NCBI RefSeq assembly: GCF_017591435.1
Contig: NC_059257.1
Location: 571,299 to 635,298 of the forward strand
DNA length: 64,000 nucleotides
DNA from: Portunus trituberculatus
Lineage: Eukaryota > Arthropoda > Malacostraca > Decapoda > Portunidae
Direction: 5' to 3'
Positions 1-10,370 of this stretch are shown here, piece after piece; positions within the stretch are counted from its first letter, which is position 1, and every line of letters starts with the position of its first letter. The notes beneath the pieces were generated by a model, which was not told where the DNA came from, searched no databases, and was given only the letters and a program-made list of their open reading frames with translations. Both the position numbers and the translations under genes were made by a program.

Positions 1-150
1 TGTGTTGTGTTGTGTTGTGTTGTGTTGTGTTGTTGTTGTGTTGTTGTGTGTTGTGTTGTGTTGTTGTGTGTTGTGTGTTGTGTTGTTGTGTTGTGTGTTG
101 TGTTGTTGTTGTGTTGTGTTGTGTTGTGTTGTGTTGTGTTGTGTTGTGTT
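1..150. repeat. TGTTG/TGTGT simple repeat
   Basis: Irregular mixture of TGTGT and TGTTG units filling the left edge of the window. The true left boundary lies outside. Confidence 0.9.
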
Positions 151-179
151 TGTGTTGGTACATGTAAATTGATGATTAC

Positions 180-1690
180 ATGACGCATCCCGCGATGACA
201 TAGACACGTTGAAATAGACACGGTGCAGGATCCGTTGACATAGACACGTTGAAATAGACACGTTGAAATAGACACGTTGAAATAGACACGGTGCAGGATC
301 CGTTGACATAGACACGTTGAAATAGACACGGTGTAGGATCCGTTGACATAGACACGTTGAAGTAGACACGTTGAAATAGACACGTTGAAATAGACACGTT
401 GATAAATACACGATGCATCCCGCGATGACATAGATACGTTGAAATAGACACGTTGACATAGACACGTTGAAATAGACACGTTGAAATAAACATGGTGTAG
501 GATCCGTTGACATAGACACGTTGAAATAGACGCGTTGACATAGACACGTTGACATAGATACGTTGAAATAGACACGGTGCAGGATCCGTTGAAATAGACA
601 CGGTGCAGGATCCGTTGAAATAGACACGTTGAAATAGACACGTTGAAATAGACACGTTGACATAGACACGTTGAAATAGACACGGTGCAGGATCCGTTGA
701 CATAGACACGTTGACATAGACATGTTGAAATAGACACGTTGATAAATACACGATGCATCCCGCGATGACATAGACACGTTGAAATAGACACGTTGAAATA
801 GACACGATGCAGGATCCGTTGACATAGACACGTTGGTAAATACGCGATGCAGGACACGTTGAAATAGACACGTTGAAATAGACACGTTGGCATAGACACG
901 TTGATAAATACACGATGCAGGATCCGTTGACATAGACACGTTGAAATAGACACGTTGAAATAGACACGATGCATCCCGCGATGACATAGACACGTTGAAA
1001 TAGACACGTTGAAATAGACACGATGCAGGATCCGTTGACATAGACACGTTGATAAATACACGATGCAGGACACGTTGAAATAGACACGTTGACATTGACA
1101 CGTTGAAATAGACACGGTGCAGGATCCGTTGACATAGACACGTTGACATAGACACGTTGAAATAGACACTTTGATAAATACACGATGCATCCCGCGATGA
1201 CATAGACACGTTGAAATAGACACGTTGAAAAAGACACGGTGCCGGATCCGTTGACATAGACACGTTGATATAGATACGTTGAAATAGACACGTTGATAAA
1301 TTCACGATGCATCCCGCGATGACATAGACACGTTGAAATAGACACGTTGAAATAGACACGTTGAAATAGACACGATGCAGGATCCGTTGACATAGACACG
1401 TTGATAAATACACGATGCGGGACACGTTGAAATAGACACGTTGAAATAGACACGTTGGCATAGACACGTTGATAAATACACGATGCAGGATCCGTTGACA
1501 TAGACACGTTGAAATAGACACGTTGAAATAGACACGATGCATCCCGCGATGACATAGACACGTTGAAATAGACACGTTGAAATAGACACGATGCAGGATC
1601 CGTTGACATAGACACATTGAAATAGACACGTTGAAATAGACACGGTGCAGGATCCGTTGATATAGACACGTTGATACATACACGTTGATA
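180..1690. repeat. 14-bp minisatellite with 12-bp variant units
   Basis: The basic plus-strand unit is GAAATAGACACGTT (14 bp), with GACATAGACACGTT and GATAAATACACGAT variants. It is interrupted by 12-bp units such as GCAGGATCCGTT and GCATCCCGCGAT. Three 14-bp units make 42 bp, so the minus strand reads as a 14-residue periodic peptide (CLFQRVYFNVSIST) without stops for about 536 codons. A 14-bp unit visits all three frames, so the open frame reflects absence of stop triplets in the unit. I treat it as a minisatellite, not a gene. Confidence 0.9.
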
Positions 1691-1925
1691 CACAGTCGGT
1701 GCTATCATCGTGTACTTACCATCGTAAAGGAAAAACACGATGATAAATACACGATACATTCCACGCTGCAGGACACGTTGATACATACACGTTGATATAT
1801 AGGCGATGTTGTCATCGTGTACTTACCATCGTAAAGGAAAAACACGATGATAGATACACGATGCATTCCACGAAGATCATTATACGATGTGGGTCACGTT
1901 GATACATACACGATGTGGAACACAA
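1691..1925. repeat. Degenerate edge of the minisatellite with a 107-bp direct repeat
   Basis: A block of about 39 bp beginning TCATCGTGTACTTACC occurs at 1705 and again at 1812, separated by decayed copies of the CACGTTGATACA-type unit. It looks like an older higher-order repeat at the array edge. Confidence 0.7.
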
Positions 1926-2268
1926 TGATACACGTTCAGTGTGTTCCACGATGGTGGGTAGGTGGGTTTTAGGAGGAGGCTGACGTGGACCTCGGACCCA
2001 GATCCAGCCAGCTCCTGCAGGGGGCCGCCTGCTCCTCCGCCGCGTCCAGCAAGGCTTTCTGTCCCGCGCTCATTCCCAGTTTTCCAACGGGAATGAATTT
2101 TGTAGAAAATAGAAAATGACCGACTTGCGATGAAAAATGAGGTGAATTGACGCGAGTCGTGAAATGAGTTTACCAGTGAGGCCAAGTGTGACAAAGTGTG
2201 AACCTTTTACATTTGACACACTGTAGAGCGCTTCGGAGTGGCCTCTGTGTTTGCTGCCCTCCAGTGTG
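1926..2268. other. Unique sequence with a GC-rich block, nothing recognised
   Basis: Positions 1975-2075 are clearly GC-richer than their surroundings. The minus strand has a short open frame here containing MSAGQKALLDAAEEQAA, but I recognise no protein family and no convincing splice sites, so no gene is called. Confidence 0.4.

Positions 2269-2269
<1 letters not shown>

Positions 2270-2301
<32 letters not shown>
2270..2301. repeat. (GT)n microsatellite
   Basis: Uninterrupted GT dinucleotides after a TGTGCCTGTG lead-in. Confidence 0.95.
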
Positions 2302-2305
<4 letters not shown>

Positions 2306-2651
2306 CAAAGATTCACTAAGACAGTGGCATTGCTTACCTGCTGTGCCTTCTTCAAACGGGTTAGTATTAGAGAAAGCTTGAACAATGCTGTATGTGACTG
2401 TCAAATGTGATCGAGAGGATCCAAGTACACTCTGAGATCAACTTGTTGCTCTTGAATGAACCACCACCCGCACCTTTCCCGCCACCAATCTCCGCAACAG
2501 CAAGCTATCTTCATCAGTGTTTGGAAGCAGCAGTGCTTATCGGAGTGCGTATCTGTACCAAAGATTACCTCACCACCACAATAACCACGTGTGATATTGC
2601 TGGACCGATTGTGAGGAAGACTTCTGGGTCAGTGTTCAGCACAGAAAACAA
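2302..2651. other. Unique sequence, nothing recognised
   Basis: Mixed-composition sequence with short open frames of up to 100 codons but no recognisable motif and no exon signals I would trust. Confidence 0.4.
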
Positions 2652-2966
2652 TTTTTTTTTTATGTTATGGTCTATGGCGCCTGTAGGCATACATGAAGAG
2701 CATATGTGAGAAGCACTATTAAGCTTCCACCTATTAGTGGCGCAGGCAATTTTACTTATACTGGTTCCCATATTAGGGCACATATCACCACCCAAGCTCA
2801 TCTTTGGTGTAACCACCTGGAACCTGGGTATCATGGTGACATGTAGCTAACTTCAAACCACTCCAGAAATGTCATAGCTTCAAAGCAGTATGTCGTGGGA
2901 TTCGAACCTACGCATGGACGTCTGCCCGATCCCACGCTCACCACCGTATCCACTACGCCACCTACC
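2652..2966 (-). mobile_element. tRNA-derived SINE
   Basis: On the minus strand the element starts near 2966 with a tRNA-like head. An A-box-like TGGCGTAGTGG lies at 2950-2960 and a perfect B-box GGTTCGAATCC at 2898-2908, about 40 bp apart as in a pol III internal promoter. A tRNA-unrelated body of roughly 240 bp follows and ends in a short A-run (2652-2661 read on the minus strand). Seen: both boxes and the A-tail. Known: this head-body-tail layout is typical of SINEs. No clear target-site duplication was found, so both ends are approximate. Confidence 0.75.
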
Positions 2967-3754
2967 TTCAATTATTGTGGGACGTGCTTATAGACAACAC
3001 AAAGCTTGGCGGGAAGGCTTTCACTATATTAACGATACACTTGAGAATATCTGCCTTTCTTCTTGTTTGGTGACTTGAGTGGTGATTTGTTGCGTTGCAG
3101 AAACAAACTCTAAACATGATTAGTGTGTAGTTAAGTGATTTGGCAAGCAAGTTTTTAACCCTTCAGTACTGCGACGCATCTTTACCATGAGTTTTTGATG
3201 TCATTAGACGATTCTATTTACATGAGAAACGGTGTGTGGAGGTCGGAACTATTTCAATCCCCACATGAGTTTCTGAAGCTGTACAAAGTCACCAAACAGT
3301 AAGCAGAATGAATAAGGAAACATGTCCTGGTACTGAAGAGGATATGACTCGCACTCTCAAACATTTCTGTGCTTCACCACCTCCACTGTTTGGAAAGGCT
3401 TTATTTAAGTTTACACGAGTTTTAAAGGTGTTTTTAGGTTTCTAGAGGCTGAGTGATAAGATTTGTACATTATTAATTTGAAAAAAAAAACTCTAGAAAA
3501 CCTCACCAATCCTCTTTGTGACCTTGGAAAACATTCGTGGTGAGAGAAGAGAGCGTTGTGAAGGCAGTGGAACCAGACTGTTGTGATAGTGGGGAGTGAA
3601 ATGCACCTAAGGATGAAATGTACACTTACCGGTAAGACAGTAGCCAGTTCGACGAGACATGGATGCAATTAAGGTGAGGGGGAAAAGGGACGGGTTAACT
3701 GGTGACTTCAATACCGCTTCACCACAGGGAGGGCATAAGGCGCCTGGTCGCAAG

Positions 3755-3757
<3 letters not shown>
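2967..3757. other. Unique AT-rich sequence, nothing recognised
   Basis: No long open frame, RNA gene or repeat with a clear unit. There is a short A-run at 3480-3489. Confidence 0.4.

Positions 3758-3795
<38 letters not shown>
3758..3795. repeat. (GA)n microsatellite
   Basis: GA array, slightly interrupted by GAGTGAGTGAGAG at its right end. Confidence 0.95.
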
Positions 3796-3797
<2 letters not shown>

Positions 3798-4071
3798 GTG
3801 AGAGAGAAAAAAAAAATTTCGCTATTTCTCTCGTTGGGGAAAAAAAAGGAAAAAATGAAAACACCATATTGCGATTAAGTTTTTATTAAATAAATTACTA
3901 TCGAAAATGAAAAGAAAAGGGATAATAGCAGTAGTAGCAGCAGTAGTAGTAGTAGCCATCAGATTAGTATTGTAACACGTGTTCTACAAAACATTCTTAA
4001 TCTAAAACTTAATTAAGTTTTTTTCACGTAAAATTAGTGAATAAATTAGGCAATGACTGATATTTTCCTGA

Positions 4072-4078
<7 letters not shown>
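3796..4078. other. AT-rich spacer with a short (AGT)n stretch
   Basis: AGT/AGC trinucleotides at about 3928-3955 inside AT-rich sequence. No gene seen. Confidence 0.5.

Positions 4079-4151
<73 letters not shown>
4079..4151. repeat. (GA)n array at the 5' edge of a CR1-like element
   Basis: Uninterrupted GA that passes directly into retrotransposon sequence at 4152. A second GA array closes the same element at 9487. Confidence 0.95.
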
Positions 4152-4155
<4 letters not shown>

Positions 4156-4195
4156 CCAACTTGGCAACCACAGTCTGGGCAGCCCTTCAGCTGGA

Positions 4196-5297
4196 ATGCG
4201 TCCGCCTAACAGGCCAGCCCCTAACACGTCCTGTCCTTCTACCACCTCTCGCAGCCACACCTACACGGCCCGCCGAGGGAAAGGACGCAGCAGCAGCTGC
4301 CTCACTGTGGTGACGGCCAATGTGAGGGGACTTAGGACAAATGTTGGTGACCTCACACACAATTTCGCCCTGCGACATAGGGCTGACGTTGTAGCAGTGA
4401 CAGAAACGTGGCTCACTGGAGAGGTAGAACCAACGTTTGGTAAGGTCCTGGGTACTCCCACTGGATAAGGAAGGACAGGGAGAACAGAGCAGGCGGAGGG
4501 TGGCAGCTTGCTTTAGGGACGGCCTCCAAACCCAGGAACTTGAGGTGACGGTTCCTCTTCAAACGGAAGCACTGTTCTTCAGGGTGGTACTGGAAGACAA
4601 CAGAAGTCTCCTCCTCTGTATCATGTACCGCCCCCAGGCAAGGACGGGCACCCTGGACTTCCTGACGGAGGAACTCGACACCCTTCTTCTACGCCATCAA
4701 TGCTCCCACGTGATGGTAGTGGGAGACCTAAACTGCCACCTAGAGCAGAACGCTTATGACGACCTCTTGGAGGTGCAGGGCCTAACAAATCATGTTACCT
4801 TCCCCACGCATGTGCGAGGAGGATGCTAGACCCTGTGTTGTCAGACCTCCCGAGACGAGCGTCCGCTGTCAGCAGCTGGGGCCTGTAGGCAGCTCGGATC
4901 ATTACGCTGTCCTGGCCCGAGTCGAGCTGAACGCAACGCGAGAGGACGCTGTCCCACGCACCATCTGGATCTGGGGGAGGGCTGACTGGCCGACCATGAG
5001 GCGTGCCCTGGAGGAGATAAACTGGGAGAAACCTTGGTGGGTGATGCCGAGGAGCAGGCACGAGCACTCACTACTAAGCTCCTCATCCTCCAGCAGCAGT
5101 ATGTCCCCAGCAGAGTGTATCTCTCCAGGCCTGACGATCCTGCTTGGTTTGGCTTCCGCTGCAAGGCCGCTGCTGAGGCCAAACACGCCGCCTGGCTGAG
5201 GTACAAGCGGCACCCGACGCAGAGGAACAAGGCACTACACAAGGCTGCCTGCAAACGGGTGGTAGCTGCCTGCAGATGGGCCAAACATAGAAAACAG
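4196..5297 (+). pseudogene. ORF2 endonuclease domain (APE type), frameshifted
   Basis: Encodes the apurinic-like endonuclease that would nick target DNA for target-primed reverse transcription. Visible motifs in order are TANVRGLRTN (about 4315), VAVTETWLTG (4390), MYRPQARTG (4623), VVGDLNCHLEQN (4715) and GSSDHYAVLARVEL (4890). They lie in at least three reading frames, so several frameshifts have accumulated. The region up to 5297 is the linker toward the RT. The first in-frame ATG (4196) overlaps the end of ORF1 in another frame, as in the second copy of this family. Confidence 0.8.
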
Positions 5298-5958
5298 TGT
5301 TACGTTCACCGGTTAAACTGGTAAGATTGGCATCGGAGAGCCGGTGAACAATAACAATAAAAAACACTGCAGGTTCAACTGGTGAGGAAATGCAAAAGGG
5401 GGTCACTTTAAAAAAGCTACTTTAATAACCCATAATGAAATTGACACATATATAACAAGAAACATGAAACACAGATATATAACATGAAACACAGGAAAAT
5501 GACATACACATATACATATAACTCAGTAATAAATACAACAATAAAGAACCCAACTTAATACCTAACGATAATCCTAATCCTATATAGAGGCAATGTGGAA
5601 AACACGGACGAGGGGAAGTGATACTTATGCGGTGTCGCAGTGGTGAAATGCTGGGTGATGGTTGATCCCACGGCAGAACCAAGAGGCGTTGTGTTCACTG
5701 GTTGAGGCTTGGATCTCAACTGCCAATCCAGAAAACCAAGAGCTGGCTCAACACTTTCGGTTGAGTCGAAAGGGGCCGCGTGAATCCAACTTCGGGACAG
5801 TAGCGGGCTTCATGAAACGGTGACGTGGAAGGTTCACGAGACGGTGGCGTGGAAGGTTCACGAGACGGTGACGTGGAAGGGGAGGCGGAGAGGTGGCGAA
5901 CGAGGTAACAAGCGGAGGAGGTGATGGTAGTAATGCATGTTACGGGCGGGCCGTAACA
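5298..5958 (-). repeat. 3' LTR of the LTR element
   Basis: 661 bp, the downstream LTR on the minus strand. It contains a short internal tandem of about 27 bp (GGTTCACGAGACGGTGACGTGGAA type) near 5815-5878. It differs from the partner at 7263-7925 by one T/A substitution near 5523 and four small homopolymer length differences. Confidence 0.9.
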
Positions 5959-5971
5959 TTTCCTCCCCCCT
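5959..5971 (-). promoter_or_regulatory. Polypurine tract
   Basis: Minus-strand AGGGGGGAGGAAA lies immediately before the 3' LTR, where plus-strand DNA priming takes place in LTR retroelements. Confidence 0.85.
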
Positions 5972-6006
5972 AAGACCTCCGTAATGGCCCATCAACATCA
6001 GATTCA

Positions 6007-6599
6007 TCAAAAGGGGGGAACTAGCGGAGCAGCTGTAGCAGGATTAAAGCTTGCTAACTGTTTCTTTATATCTATTTCTTCCCCTCTAAACTTAGCGTCA
6101 TTTCGTAGGGCTAACTCCTGAATTTCTAACTCTTTCTCCTGCCTTCTAAGTTGTAACTGAAATTCTCTCTCTTTATCTTTTTTCTGCCTGTAGTTGCATT
6201 TCTTTTGCTTCTTTTTCTGCCTGTAATTGCATTTCTTTCGCTTCTTTTTCTGCCTGTAGTTGCATTTGTTTTCATGCATCCGGTATTCTAGTTTAAGCTT
6301 CTCAATTTCCCACTGACTTATCCTACTCTTATCCTGTTCTTCCTGGGGACTGTGTATTATAGTCCTCGTAGAGGCTGACATGGGAGTTAACTCTTCTATG
6401 GCATTTCCTAGCAACTGACCTTCTTGCACTAGATGTTCAACAACTACATTCTTAATGACCTCTTTAGTCATCTGAGACGTGATGGAAACATCAAAATGTT
6501 TAGCGATGGTCTTCCATTGGTCCTTTATATTAGCATCTTTAAGTTGTTCCAGAGAAGGGTCGGCACAAAATCTTCAACGTTAAACTGAGCGGAAGCCAT
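6007..6599 (-). pseudogene. Truncated gag of the LTR element
   Basis: The start codon is probably ATG at 6599-6597 (MASAQFNVEDFV). A one-base loss near 6560 breaks the frame before the longer open stretch beginning MTKEVIKNVVVEHLV at 6471. The product is highly charged and alpha-helical, with a threefold 36-bp internal repeat at about 6178-6270. In the present frame the repeat reads KCNYRQKKK, while the neighbouring frame reads EAKEMQLQAEK, a more ordinary gag-like coiled coil. Frame is restored at the end of the repeat, so two opposite single-A indels compensate. The ORF stops at 6007, shortly before the polypurine tract. The rest of gag and all of pol are missing. Confidence 0.7.
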
Positions 6600-7243
6600 A
6601 TTAAATCGATGTTAAACCACAACAAAAAAAATGATAAGCGAATTACTTAAGTGAGGAACTTGGCAGAGTGATAATAAAGGCAACCTTGAAATTACCTAGA
6701 TTATACTTAAGTAAACACTTATGAGTACAATCACTAATGAGGGTAAACTAGAGAGTTACGGCATTAAGAGGGATCCGGATTACTCTAGTTACGAGACTTG
6801 AGAGTGAGGAGCGAATTGTACCGAGACTTGTTATTGATAAGGAGGCGGATTAGTCTGAGAGACTAGTTAAAATGGCCGATTCTAACTAGCGAGAAAAATG
6901 ATCCGCGAAGTGAGGGCATTGAGGGTTCGCATGAACATATGATGATCCCAACACTTGGATAACACTTATTACACACCTGCCTATGTGCAAAAATAGAGAT
7001 AAGTGCTATCGGTGAACACGCCTTTCTACCTGGTTTCCTGCTCTACCACTGCTATGCGATCCCAATGAAAGTCACGAAGCACGTTTAACCCAAAAGGAGC
7101 CACTTGAACGCACAAAGGTAAATTTAAACCACACGCAGAGTAAGTCACAGAAAAAAACACATCAGAGTCACAACACCACAAACACAAGCAATCACAGAAA
7201 AAAGTCACTGGAAAAATGGAACACTGAACATGGGTTATAATGG

Positions 7244-7260
7244 TCCTGTCACGGTCGCCA
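7244..7260 (-). promoter_or_regulatory. Primer-binding site, tRNA-Arg type
   Basis: Minus-strand TGGCGACCGTGACAGGA lies 2 bp inside the 5' LTR. It is complementary to a tRNA 3' end of the form TCCTGTCACGGTCGCCA, which as I recall matches arthropod tRNA-Arg(TCG) including CCA. The primer identity is from memory and not searched. Confidence 0.75.
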
Positions 7261-7262
7261 AT

Positions 7263-7925
7263 TGTTACGTTCACCGGTTAAACTGGTAAGATTGGCATCG
7301 GAGAGCCGGTGAACAATAACAATAAAAAAAAACACTGCAGGTTCAACTGGTGAGGAAATGCAAAAGGGGGTCACTTTAAAAAGCTACTTTAATAACCCAT
7401 AATGAAATTGACACATATATAACAAGAAACATGAAACACAGATATATAACATGAAACACAGGAAAATGACATACACATATACATATAACACAGTAATAAA
7501 TACAACAATAAAGAACCCAACTTAATACCTAACGATAATCCTAATCCTATATAGAGGCAATGTGGAAAACACGGACGAGGGGAAGTGATACTTATGCGGT
7601 GTCGCAGTGGTGAAATGCTGGGTGATGGTTGATCCCACGGCAGAACCAAGAGGCGTTGTGTTCACTGGTTGAGGCTTGGATCTCAACTGCCAATCCAGAA
7701 AACCAAGAGCTGGCTCAACACTTTCGGTTGAGTCGAAAGGGGCCGCGTGAATCCAACTTCGGGACAGTAGCGGGGCTTCATGAAACGGTGACGTGGAAGG
7801 TTCACGAGACGGTGGCGTGGAAGGTTCACGAGACGGTGACGTGGAAGGGAGGCGGAGAGGTGGCGAACGAGGTAACAAGCGGAGGAGGTGATGGTAGTAA
7901 TGCATGTTACGGGCGGGCCGTAACA
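7263..7925 (-). repeat. 5' LTR of the LTR element
   Basis: 663 bp, the upstream LTR for the minus-strand transcript. It has the same TG...CA ends and internal 27-bp tandem as the partner LTR. It is followed by the right-hand ACAG target duplication. Confidence 0.9.
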
Positions 7926-7929
7926 ACAG

Positions 7930-9483
7930 GAGGATCTAAAACGGAAACTTTGTGGCCCAGGAGTAGGAGGCAAGACCTGGTGGAGCTTAGTCAAGGAGCG
8001 CCAAGGAGCTAAACACCAAGACGCCATCCTCCACTCCTCAGGCCTGACGGTTCCACTGCCACAAGCAGCTGGGACAAGGCCTCACTCCTGGCTACAAGCT
8101 TCAGCAACAAGATGAGGTTGGAGACCCGGGAAGACAAGCGCCTCACCTGCCACTGGAGACTCAAAGCACCATCACCCTGGTCTCAGTGACAGCTGGACAA
8201 GTTGAGAGGCTCCTGAGAGCAGTGGAAGTGGGTAAAGCCACCGGCCCGGACGACGTCAGCCCACACCTCCTTAAGAACTGTGCTAAGGAGCTGTCAGGTC
8301 CTCTCTCCAACGTCTTTACGACCTGCCTGAGGGAAAAAAAATGGCCCTCAATGTGGAAAGAAGCACGAGTCGTTCCGGTCCACAAGAAGAGCTCGCGGTC
8401 TGTACCCAGCAACTACAGGCCGATCTCCCTGCTCTCTGTGGTGGGCAAGGTGCTGGAGTGGATAGTGGCTGGAGCCATCTGTCAACATCTGAGTGAAAAC
8501 CATCTCCTCTCAGAGAGACAGTTTGGCTTCAGGCCAGGCCGGTCCACCTCCGACCTACTCCTGCTCCTCACCAAAGACTGGCAAAACGCCCTGGACGAGG
8601 GCCTGGACACGCTTGTGGTAGCCCTGGATATAGCTTGAGCCTTTGATAGGGTCTGGCACGCGGGACTTCTTGAAAAGCTCCGTGCCAAGGGTATCCAGGA
8701 GACCTACTGCTACTGCTTGACGACTACCTACGTGGGAGGACTCTTCATGTGGTCGTCAATGGGAAATCGTCAGAGCCCTCGCCAGTTCAAGCCTCCGTTC
8801 CACAGGGTTCAGTGCTGGGCCCAATCCTGTGGAACATCTATATCGACGACCTGCTCCGAAAACTACCGACAGTGGAAGCATATGCGGACGACTGCACCCT
8901 CTCCCGGTCCTACTGCCGCCTTGATAGCCAGAGCGCTGTCCGGCAGCTAAACAAGCAGCTACGGCTGGTGGAGCAATGGGGAGAAACGTGGCAAGTCTCC
9001 TTTGCACCTGAGAAGACGCAGGCGATGGTCATTTCGCGGTCGCCAGGAGCCTCAGAGCGGTCTCAGAGCAACTGTGCTTTGGAGGCAAGGCTCTGTCTCC
9101 AGGACCACATCAAGGTCTTAGGGGTGACGGTGGACCGCTGCCTGCGCTTCGACGGCCATGTAGGTGCAGTCACCCGACAGGCGTCTCTAAGAGTCTCTGC
9201 CCTGCGGAGGGTGGCGGGAACGCTTGACCCACACGGCATCATCACGCTATACAAGGCGCAGATACGTCCGTGCCTCGAGTACGGCTGCCTGTCGTGGATG
9301 TCAAGTGCCGCCACCCACATGCAGAGACTTGACAAGGTGCAGCGACGAGCTCTACGTCTGGCGGGATACGACGCACACCAGGACGACCTGCCGCCACACA
9401 CCCCCGTCACGTCGTTGGAGCACCGGCGTGATGTGGCAGCGCTGGTGGTGTGCCACAAAACTCAGGTGCAAGGAGTACCGCAC

Positions 9484-9486
<3 letters not shown>
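7930..9486 (+). pseudogene. ORF2 reverse transcriptase domain of CR1-like copy 1
   Basis: Continues the ORF2 interrupted at 5297. RT motifs seen in order are SNYRPISLLSVVGKVLEW (about 8408), RQFGFRPGRSTSD (8517), VVALDIA followed by TGA then AFDRVWHAGL (8636-8638 stop where a glycine codon is expected), QASVPQGSVLGPILWNIYI (about 8790) and the catalytic AYADDCTLS (8878). Frame changes occur near 8100 and 8720. The conserved C-terminal region (YKAQIRPCLEYG, RRALRLAGYD) runs to 9486 and is cut by the GA array. No RNase H is seen. Confidence 0.85.

Positions 9487-9573
<87 letters not shown>
9487..9573. repeat. (GA)n array at the 3' edge of CR1-like copy 1
   Basis: Uninterrupted GA replacing the C-terminus of the retrotransposon ORF2. 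Confidence 0.95.
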
Positions 9574-10370
9574 AGAGAGGACAATGAGACTATTAAACAC
9601 AAGTGACTAGATTTGCTTACTAGTGATAAAAGTATTGAAGACCTTACGTGGCTAGTTATTGGAGTAATTAATAGTAGACCCCCTTGTTATCTCGCCTGCC
9701 CACCATTCACCATTCACTCCGCCACACACTCGCCTCCTCCTCAAAGGTAACGCGCTAATCACTTCACCTCAATTGTCACACCAAACCAAGGACATTACAT
9801 GATTAACTAACTAACTAATCACGCTTCACCTTAATTGTCACGCCAAACGAAAGGAAATTGTAAGGATAAATTATTGTAACTAACTAATTGATTTTTACTT
9901 TAGTTCTCACACGAGACGAAAAGAAAATGGATGATAAATTTATGTAACTATTTGATCACTTTTCACATTAATTGTCACACGAAATTAAAAGAAATTACAA
10001 AGATAAATTAATGCAACTAAATATTTACTCTTTACCTTAGCTCTCGCACGAAACGAAAAGAAAATGGATGATGAATTAATATACTTAACTAATCTCTTTT
10101 CATTTCAATTGTCACACGAAACGAAAATCTATTGTAAGGATGATAACTTAATATAACTCGCTAATAATGTTATCCTCAATTCTTACATGGAACTTGAGAG
10201 GAAATTGTAATGGTGATGAATTAGTGTATCGCAAATCACTTCACCTCAATTGTCACATCAAACGAAAATAAACTGTAATGAAAAATTAATGTAACTCGCA
10301 AATCATTTCTAACTTCAATTCTCACACGAAACTTGAACGGAAAATTAGATGATATTATAAGATCATTGGT
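9574..10370. repeat. Degenerate tandem repeat, unit about 62-71 bp
   Basis: From 9771 the word AATTGTCA or AATTCTCA recurs at about 9771, 9833, 9902, 9970, 10039, 10107, 10178, 10248 and 10317, each followed by CACGAAAC-GAAA and ATGATAAATTAATGTAACT. The part before 9770 is unique AT-rich sequence. No gene. Confidence 0.75.

Larger units (their letters stand above)
5298..7925 (-). mobile_element. Young non-autonomous Gypsy-type LTR retrotransposon
   Basis: Two direct repeats of 661 and 663 bp start TGTTACG and end CGTAACA. They flank a 1304-bp interior and are bounded by a 4-bp target duplication ACAG (5294-5297 and 7926-7929). The coding orientation is minus: the primer-binding site lies next to the right LTR and the polypurine tract next to the left LTR. 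The interior holds only the beginning of gag joined to the 3' leader. There is no protease, RT, RNase H or integrase, so it must have moved with proteins from a complete relative. I saw only one substitution and a few homopolymer indels between the LTRs, so insertion is recent. Confidence 0.9.
4152..9486 (+). mobile_element. CR1-like non-LTR retrotransposon (PHD-finger family), copy 1, interrupted
   Basis: Endonuclease sequence (4290-5297) and reverse transcriptase sequence (7930-9486) belong to one ORF2. A 2.6-kb LTR element inserted at 5298 splits them. Removing it and one copy of the ACAG target duplication re-aligns the protein with the related minus-strand copy at 47.9-51.8 kb. The element is 5'-truncated near the end of ORF1 and 3'-truncated in the region after the RT. 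Both edges abut GA arrays. It is inactive: frameshifts, an in-frame TGA at 8636-8638, and the insertion. Confidence 0.85.

Noticed and set aside
180..1690. CRISPR-like array
   Set aside because: The spacing is a 14-bp tandem unit without unique spacers, and the organism is eukaryotic.
2206..2410. Small genes of 65-71 codons across the GT array
   Set aside because: All readings depend on the GT/CA dinucleotide run. No conserved motif.
2890..2966. tRNA gene on the minus strand
   Set aside because: Only the A and B boxes are kept. Arms do not fold into a standard cloverleaf by eye, and a SINE body with an A-tail follows.
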